Assembly (NCBI GenBank): GCA_031284105.1
Contig: JAITAN010000003.1
Span: forward strand, 1-7,766
Source: Treponema sp.
GTDB lineage: Bacteria; Spirochaetota; Spirochaetia; Treponematales; Breznakiellaceae
Direction of reading: 5' to 3'
DNA: 7,766 bases
The first letter of the stretch is position 1. Each line of letters starts with the position of its first letter. The notes below the pieces were generated by a model. The model ran no database searches. It saw only the letters and a list, made by a program, of their open reading frames with translations, and was not told where the DNA came from. Shown one piece after another: positions 5,930-7,766 of the stretch. The translations under genes and the position numbers were made by a program.

Positions 5930-6847
5930 GTGGAAAAAAAGAAGAATGTCCTAATTGTTACGGACGGTACCAATGCGACACAAAAAATGGCGTCTGGAAT
6001 CGTGAAAGCCCTCAAAGGAGCGCGGATCGTTTCTATTGAAGCCGCGGATTTCGGCGGTCAGGATATACTCCCGGCGGAAGTCTATTTCTTTGGCTGCGAG
6101 AAAGCGGAACCAATCTCTTTCGCTTATTTTTCGAGGGTATTACGGCACATTAACCTTGTCGGCAGACCATGCGGCGTCTTCTCACCTCAATCAAAAGAAG
6201 CAATAGCCTATCTGGCGGATTTAGTACACGACTCCGAAGTCGCTCTGTACGCAAAACCTCTTTTTGAGAAGGATATTGAGTATGTGAAATCGTGGACAGA
6301 GCAGGTCATCAGCAAAGGACAGAGTTTTAACCTTGACGACTATATTGGTAAAGTACCCGATTTCCCGAAGAAAGGTATTCTTTTTTACGATATTACCACC
6401 ATACTCACTTCACCGGCGGCATTTGATCACTGCCTCGACAATATGGTTGAGCTTTATGAAGATAAAAACATTGAAGCGATCGCCGCTATTGAAGCGCGAG
6501 GGTTCCTCTTTGCCGCGCCGTTTGCGGATCGTATGGGCATACCGCTTATCTTGATCCGCAAAAAGGGTAAGCTGCCCGGCAAAAAGATTTCCGCCGGCTA
6601 TAAACTTGAATATGGCGAAGCCGAGATTGAAGTTCACGTTGATGACATTCCGGCCGGCAAACGGGTGTTGCTTATGGACGATCTCATCGCCACGGGCGGA
6701 ACCTTGAAGGCGGCGTATGGTCTGTTAACCGGCGCGGGCGCCGTTATTCCCGAAATTTTCGGCATTGTAGGCCTCCCGTTCATGAACTATCAAAAAAACC
6801 TCCCCGGTGTGCCGGTGCGGACGCTGATTCAATACCATAGTGAATAA
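5930..6847 (+). CDS. apt: Flavodoxin-like domain fused to adenine phosphoribosyltransferase
   Basis: The C-terminal domain (about 133-305) is a complete adenine phosphoribosyltransferase, which makes AMP and pyrophosphate from adenine and PRPP (purine salvage, EC 2.4.2.7). Its landmarks are VPDFPKKGILFYDITTIL, AIEARGFLFAAPFA, RKKGKLPG, YKLEYG and the PRPP loop VLLMDDLIATGGT (246-258). The usual FRDIT is FYDIT here. The first ~130 residues look like a flavodoxin fold: a first strand NVLIVTDG, then TNATQKMA in place of the flavodoxin phosphate loop (typically GTGNTEKMA), then alternating strands and helices to GVFSPQSKEAIAYLADL. Flavin binding is uncertain because the loop is altered. I chose GTG 5930. 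An upstream TTG at 5876 precedes the promoter and has no ribosome site, and the next Met would remove the first strand. Apt is normally 170-185 residues alone, so 305 residues marks a real fusion. Confidence 0.85.
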   Translation: MEKKKNVLIVTDGTNATQKMASGIVKALKGARIVSIEAADFGGQDILPAEVYFFGCEKAEPISFAYFSRVLRHINLVGRPCGVFSPQSKEAIAYLADLVHDSEVALYAKPLFEKDIEYVKSWTEQVISKGQSFNLDDYIGKVPDFPKKGILFYDITTILTSPAAFDHCLDNMVELYEDKNIEAIAAIEARGFLFAAPFADRMGIPLILIRKKGKLPGKKISAGYKLEYGEAEIEVHVDDIPAGKRVLLMDDLIATGGTLKAAYGLLTGAGAVIPEIFGIVGLPFMNYQKNLPGVPVRTLIQYHSE

Positions 6848-6932
6848 ACTTATGTTAAAAAATACGCGCTTATCCTGCCGTAAAGTAAGGGCTAAATACG
6901 CCTAAGGGCTCCGCTTTTTATATCTTGTCTTC

Positions 6933-6952
6933 GGCTGCCGGTTCCGGCGGCC
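6933..6952. repeat. GC-rich stem-loop downstream of apt
   Basis: GGCTGCCGG (6933-6941) and CCGGCGGCC (6944-6952) pair with one G-U wobble around TT. It lies 85 nt after the apt stop codon and is followed by ATCTAATC, so it is not a classic intrinsic terminator. Confidence 0.45.
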
Positions 6953-6973
6953 ATCTAATCGCAGTACCTACAT

Positions 6974-7006
6974 GACGGGCTTTCATGTCTTCTGAAAATG
7001 TCCGTC
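6974..7006. repeat. Two-tier hairpin before the array
   Basis: Outer arms are GACGG (6974-6978) and CCGTC (7002-7006). Inner arms are TTTCA (6981-6985) and TGAAA (6993-6997) around a 7-nt loop, with an asymmetric internal loop between the tiers. Confidence 0.4.
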
Positions 7007-7054
7007 CTATCATCGCACGATCCCGCCGGGGATGTGCAGTCCGCTATGCTCATG

Positions 7055-7350
7055 AACTAAGCCTGTTAGGGGTACATAACTAAGCCTATTATGGATCGTG
7101 AACTAAGGCTGTTGGGGGTATGTAACTAAGGCTATTATGAATCGTGAACTAAGGCTGTCAGGGGTACATAACTAAGCCTGTTATGAATCGTGAACTAAGC
7201 CTGTTAGGGGTATGTAACTAAGGCTATTATGGGTACGTAACTAAGCCTGTTAGGGATCGTGAACTAAGGCTGTCAGGGGTACATAACTAAGGCTGTTATG
7301 GATCGTGAACTAAGGCTGTTAGGGATCGTGAACTAAGGCTGTTAGGGGTA
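7055..7350. repeat. 23-bp tandem repeat array, 13 units, with 46-bp alternation
   Basis: Every unit starts with AACTAAG, at 7055, 7078, 7101, 7124, 7147, 7170, 7193, 7216, 7239, 7262, 7285, 7308 and 7331: exactly 23 bp apart with no indel. After AACTAAG come (G/C)CT, (G/A)T and (T/C). The unit then ends in one of two tails: type A near GGGGTACAT or GGGGTATGT, type B near GGATCGTG or GAATCGTG. The order is A B A B A B A A' B A B B A, so the first seven units alternate strictly. Units 5 and 10 are identical. Most units contain CTAA-N5-TTAG, a small inverted repeat. Variation is confined to a few positions. TAA and TAG stops recur in every frame as the 23-bp period rotates, so it is not coding. 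The last unit is cut after 20 bp at the IS end. Confidence 0.93.
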
Positions 7351-7409
7351 TGAACCTCCCCCGCTTGAAAGGACAGGAAGTTAAGCCTATGATCAAAGAA
7401 GGAAGCATC

Positions 7410-7704
7410 ATGGGAGAAAGAAGAGTTTTTACGAAAGAGTTTAAGGAACGGGCGGTGGAACTTGCCCGGAACACAAAGCGGAAGCGGGCGTGCCCAAGAC
7501 CTTGGCATAAATCGAGATATGCCGGCACGATGGATGCGGGAGATGAAGCGGAGTGAAACAGGACATATGAAAGCTTTCACCGGTAGAGGAAATGCGCGGG
7601 ATGAAGAGACGGCTCGCCTGCGGAAAGAAAATGCCGGCCTGAGGGAGACGAATGAAATCCTAAAAAAAGCGATAGCCGTCTTCACGGTAGGGAATCCCCG
7701 GTAG
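7410..7704 (+). pseudogene. IS3-family transposase OrfA with a 1-nt frameshift
   Basis: ATG 7410 follows AAGGAA (7399-7404); an in-frame ATG at 7389 is an alternative. The first frame reads RRVFTKEFKERAVELARNT, the usual OrfA helix-turn-helix opening. From about 7475 the family sequence continues in the +1 frame: SGSGRAQDLGINRDMPARWM, then a leucine-zipper stretch ETARLRKENAGLRETNEILK, ending at TAG 7704. Removing one A from the AAA run at 7475-7477 restores a single 97-residue frame, normal for OrfA. OrfA binds the IS ends and is joined to OrfB by frameshifting to make active transposase. With the extra base, both would be truncated, so this copy is probably inactive unless the base is a sequencing error in a short A-run. 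Confidence 0.8.
7662..7668 (+). promoter_or_regulatory. Programmed -1 frameshift site (A7)
   Basis: In the orfA frame the codons read CTA-AAA-AAA-GCG, giving the slippery heptamer A-AAA-AAA. Slipping back one base leads directly into the orfB frame. A possible stimulatory hairpin, CCGT (7676-7679) with ACGG (7684-7687), starts 7 nt downstream. Such sites are standard in IS3-family elements for making the OrfAB transposase. Confidence 0.7.
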
Positions 7705-7766
7705 CGGCGTACCTGTTCATGCGGCGGTATCAAGGACGGTACCCCGTTACGAAGACGGCGGGGGAA
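7668..7766 (+). CDS. IS3-family transposase OrfB, N-terminal part, runs off the window
   Basis: In the -1 frame after the slippery site the sequence stays open to the window end. It reads SDSRLHGRESPVAAYLFM and then RRYQGRYPVTKTAGE. The motif (Y/F)..M...GRYPVTK corresponds to the start of IS3-family OrfB (typically RFI..HRGEFPV..MC). The DDE catalytic core would lie downstream, outside the window. No ATG with a ribosome site is seen, which agrees with production by frameshifting. Confidence 0.75.

Larger units (their letters stand above)
6848..7054. other. Noncoding spacer between the apt gene and the repeat array
   Basis: No gene is seen. It contains CCGCTTTTTATA at about 6911-6922, a T-run without a clear stem before it. 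Two stem-loops are present: GGCTGCCGG/CCGGCGGCC (6933-6952, 8 of 9 Watson-Crick plus one wobble, TT loop), and a two-tier hairpin at 6974-7006. The latter has GACGG/CCGTC outside and TTTCA/TGAAA inside. The sequence just before 7055 does not match the repeat unit. Confidence 0.5.
7351..7766 (+). mobile_element. Left part of an IS3-family insertion sequence
   Basis: The element is recognised by its two-frame transposase, orfA then orfB in the -1 frame. Its left end is placed at 7351 because TGAACC followed by a C-run is typical of IS3-family terminal inverted repeats, and because the 23-bp array stops exactly there. The right end, the rest of orfB and the target-site duplication lie beyond the window, so the boundary cannot be confirmed here. 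Confidence 0.75.

Noticed and set aside
7055..7350. CRISPR array
   Set aside because: The whole 23-bp unit repeats without unique spacers of 25-40 nt, and no cas gene is present.
7055..7350. Iteron-type replication origin
   Set aside because: The period fits iterons, but there is no replication initiator gene in the window and the setting is chromosomal metabolic genes plus an IS. It is kept only as a remote possibility.
7296..7733. 145-residue open frame on the - strand across the IS
   Set aside because: It is antisense to the recognised transposase frames and to the repeat array, and has no supporting features.

Overview
All genes in this window lie on the + strand. The mix suggests a host-associated spirochaete, most likely a Treponema of the gut type. 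The grounds are a spirochaete-style lipoprotein, a Pmp-like beta-helix protein, a hypothetical protein of a kind I associate with Treponema genomes, a cytoplasmic cellobiose phosphorylase, and abundant repeats. The taxonomic call is inference from gene content and needs a database search.

Positions 1-3250 are accessory in character. A GC-rich hypothetical gene (54-716), an AT-richer lipoprotein gene (start re-set to 1080, end 1919) and a short secreted beta-helix gene (2158-2925) are separated by long, hairpin-packed spacers. Directly after the lipoprotein stop lies a fragment (1941-2015) encoding the C-terminal tail of a second copy of the first hypothetical protein. The sequence 3' of that fragment also resembles the sequence 3' of the intact copy. 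This looks like a region built by repeated insertion and decay of small cassettes. The spacer at 2926-3336 holds a chain of about six stem-loops and is the best candidate for an unassigned structured RNA.

Positions 3337-6847 are metabolic. Cellobiose phosphorylase (GH94) starts at GTG 3397 rather than at the upstream ATG at 3250. A Shine-Dalgarno decides this start, and a perfect 9-bp inverted repeat with a TATAAT between its arms sits just upstream. The enzyme converts intracellular cellobiose and phosphate to glucose and glucose 1-phosphate. Next comes a fused protein, an N-terminal flavodoxin-like domain joined to a complete adenine phosphoribosyltransferase. Its start (GTG 5930) lies about 3 nt after the expected start point of a near-consensus sigma-70 promoter, so the mRNA looks leaderless.

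Positions 6848-7766 are noncoding repeat and mobile DNA. A strictly periodic 23-bp tandem array of 13 units (7055-7350) largely alternates two sub-types, giving a 46-bp higher-order repeat. It abuts the left end of an IS3-family element (7351 onward). That element's orfA carries a 1-nt indel, followed by an intact A7 programmed -1 frameshift site leading into orfB, which runs off the window.

The most unusual items are the 23-bp array and its junction with the IS, the flavodoxin-Apt fusion with its leaderless promoter, and the structured spacer before the cellobiose phosphorylase gene. I found no complete new defence or mobile system in the window.
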